DNA of 16,538 nucleotides from CAZWBR01 sp964404205 (GTDB taxonomy: Bacteria > Bacteroidota > Bacteroidia > Bacteroidales > Prolixibacteraceae), in NCBI GenBank assembly GCA_964404205.1, contig CAYOJD010000075.1, positions 1 to 16,538 on the forward strand, written 5' to 3'. Below the pieces are notes generated by a model, which saw only the letters and a list, made by a program, of their open reading frames with translations, searched no databases and had not been told where the DNA came from. The first letter of the stretch is position 1. Each line of letters opens with the position of its first letter. The position numbers were made by a program, and so were the translations under genes. This document shows positions 14,960-16,538 of the stretch, piece by piece.

Positions 14960-16538
14960 AACCAATCATCATATCACCATCGACCCGAAAAGAGTTCTGC
15001 AACCCATTGAGGATTATACCTTCTTGCGAAACGAAGGCCTGAAAAAAATCAGACTGCTCTCCTCAAAACTTTGGACAGACCACAACATTCACGACCCAGG
15101 GATTACCATTCTCGAATTGCTTTGTTATGCCCTCACCGACCTGGGTTACCGAATGAATTTTCCGATAGCCGATATCCTCACAGAACCCGGGGCTAACCAT
15201 CCAATTATCAAAGATAGCTTCCATTTAGCCGACGAAATTCTGCCTTCACATCCGATCACGTTCAACGATTACCGGAAACTATTGATTGACCAGACACCCG
15301 GTCTGCGGAACGTTTGGCTGGAAAAACAGAATAGTTACACTCCATCCATTTATTACAACACTAAAAATCAGCTACATTCATTTTCTCTCTCAACCGAATA
15401 CAACCAACCTGTAAAGATAAATGGACTGATACGCGTAATTGTCGAGTTGGAAGATTACGATTTGATTTTTGCCCATTACAAAGCTTTTTTGCACAAGCTA
15501 ACTGCATATCGGCCAAACAATAGCACCTCAATAACCGAACTAATTGAAAAAGCAGAATATAAAATATGCTACCAAAACTATATTCTGACATTACTGAATG
15601 CACACAGAAATTTGTGCGAAGATTTCTATACGGTTGATTTTCTTGATGATGAATGGATTGGGATTTGTGCCGATATCGAACTTCAGTCCCAAGCCAATGC
15701 ACAAACGGTTCTTATTCAAATTTATTCTCAACTCTACAACCACATTCAACCAGCCATCCCGCTCTATTCACTGGACGAGCTTCTTTCAAAAGGCTACCAG
15801 GTTGAGGATGCCTTCTCAGGTCCGCTTCCCACCCGTGGCTTTATCGATGGAAATGAGTTGGTTAAATTCGACCGAAAGAAAAGCATCTATTCATCCGATA
15901 TCATCAATATCCTTTCAGATATTGATGGAGTTAAATCAATTCGCGAAATATCACTAAACAGCTATCGTTACAATCAGACTTTGGGCCATCCATATGTCCC
16001 GATAAAGACGGGAGAGCCATTCCGGCTCAATTTATCATCGCCCAACACTGCAGGTTTTAAATTCTGTCTCGATTTCAACAACCCTCAAAATCAAATCATT
16101 AACCGATTTAACTTTTACAAGGAACAAATTGGGTTCAATGTCAAAATAAGCTCGGGAGCCGCAATCCGTAGGGCGATTAAGCAAAAAACACCTGAAAACT
16201 TTACGGTAAAAATGCCACTACCCGAAAGCCAAAGCCGCAACCTTAACCAATTTATTGCTTTACAGAATGAGTTTCCGGCCAATTATGCCGTTGGACCGCA
16301 AGGAATTGCCAAATCAGCCTCCGATTTGCGCAAGGCACAACGAATTCAACTGAAAGGATATCTCCATTTCTTCGAACAATTACTTGCCGATTATCTCGAG
16401 CAGCTTAATGGTCTCAAGCGTTTATTTAGCTGGAAAGAAAGTTCGTGGGATCCTACCTATTTTATTCACCGTATAAGTGATTCGGAAATCAGTGATTTAC
16501 ATAAAGTATTAGTATCAAATTATTCTGATGGCTACAAA
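14952..16538 (+). CDS. Afp12-like baseplate wedge protein, 3' end beyond window
   Basis: ATG 14952 overlaps the end of the Afp11-like gene by 8 bases and the frame is open to the right edge, giving 529 codons with no stop. The N-terminus carries LWTDHNIHDPGITILELLCY (40-59) and then ALTDLGYR (60-67), a hallmark of the Bacteroidota Afp12-type baseplate family. Near the end of the visible part is FIALQNEFPANYAVGPQG, then DLRKAQRIQLKGYLHFFEQ and LLADYLEQL (about 433-485), also characteristic of that family. The full protein is usually about 900-1000 aa, so roughly half is missing. Its role is to form, with the Afp11-like protein, the baseplate wedges. No membrane segment is seen. Function is inferred from family and position. 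Confidence 0.88.
   Translation, partial: MTKTNHHITIDPKRVLQPIEDYTFLRNEGLKKIRLLSSKLWTDHNIHDPGITILELLCYALTDLGYRMNFPIADILTEPGANHPIIKDSFHLADEILPSHPITFNDYRKLLIDQTPGLRNVWLEKQNSYTPSIYYNTKNQLHSFSLSTEYNQPVKINGLIRVIVELEDYDLIFAHYKAFLHKLTAYRPNNSTSITELIEKAEYKICYQNYILTLLNAHRNLCEDFYTVDFLDDEWIGICADIELQSQANAQTVLIQIYSQLYNHIQPAIPLYSLDELLSKGYQVEDAFSGPLPTRGFIDGNELVKFDRKKSIYSSDIINILSDIDGVKSIREISLNSYRYNQTLGHPYVPIKTGEPFRLNLSSPNTAGFKFCLDFNNPQNQIINRFNFYKEQIGFNVKISSGAAIRRAIKQKTPENFTVKMPLPESQSRNLNQFIALQNEFPANYAVGPQGIAKSASDLRKAQRIQLKGYLHFFEQLLADYLEQLNGLKRLFSWKESSWDPTYFIHRISDSEISDLHKVLVSNYSDGYK

Noticed and set aside
15361..15957. Open frames on both strands across 15361-15957 as separate genes
   Set aside because: They overlap the continuous Afp12-like frame, start without support, and encode compositionally odd proteins; they are shadows of the real gene.
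1..16538. CRISPR array, tRNA, rRNA, insertion sequence or integrase
   Set aside because: No regular direct repeats, cloverleaf-like tRNA, rRNA segments, transposase motifs or terminal inverted repeats were seen on either strand.
5603..16538. Ordinary contractile prophage
   Set aside because: No capsid, portal, terminase, integrase or lysis genes are in the window, and the tape-measure family, AAA+ ATPase and DUF5908-like protein fit CIS and not phage.

Overview
The window carries most of a contractile injection system (CIS) locus of the Afp/PVC (extracellular CIS, phage-tail-like) type. It probably comes from a member of the Bacteroidota. The evidence for that host is the moderately low GC content with A/T-rich gaps between genes, the near absence of Shine-Dalgarno sequences before most starts, weak TTG-N20-TA promoter-like elements, an adjacent hutI-type gene, and a gene content (tape-measure protein, Pvc16-like terminator, single sheath, two gp19-type tubes, DUF5908-like protein, LysM baseplate protein) that I know from Bacteroidota CIS loci. 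No genus can be named from this sequence alone.

Layout. Bases 1-1152 hold the 3' part of an imidazolonepropionase-like (HutI) amidohydrolase that has lost several residues conserved in true HutI. Only 12 bases separate it, tail to tail, from a two-gene minus-strand unit (1165-3985) made of a CIS tape-measure protein followed by an AAA+ ATPase. A 197-base divergent intergenic region (3986-4182) separates this unit from the long plus-strand structural operon. The gap contains candidate promoters for both directions and a hairpin with a GCAA tetraloop.

The plus-strand operon runs from 4183 past the right edge. Its order is Pvc16/DUF4255-type tail terminator, an unrecognised 247-aa protein, sheath, tube protein 1, tube protein 2, a 49-aa DUF5908-like protein, LysM baseplate protein, VgrG-like spike, PAAR tip, gp25-like wedge, large Afp11-like baseplate J protein (interrupted by a 10-N assembly gap), and the first 529 codons of an Afp12-like baseplate wedge protein. 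From the tubes onward the genes are separated by 1 to 12 bases or overlap, which is typical of a single stoichiometric structural operon.

How the parts fit together. The tube is polymerised inside the contractile sheath to a length set by the tape-measure protein and is capped by the Pvc16-like terminator. The VgrG-like trimer and PAAR cone form the membrane-piercing tip. The gp25-, J- and Afp12-like proteins, with the LysM protein, form the baseplate that triggers contraction. The AAA+ ATPase is the Afp15-type remodelling or loading ATPase. Tail fibres (Afp13-type) and cargo toxins are not present in the window and would be expected further right. The most notable points are the degenerate HutI paralogue at the boundary, the unrecognised 247-aa structural-operon gene, the long sheath insertion, the C8 homopolymer early in the gp25 gene, and the structured leader of the operon.
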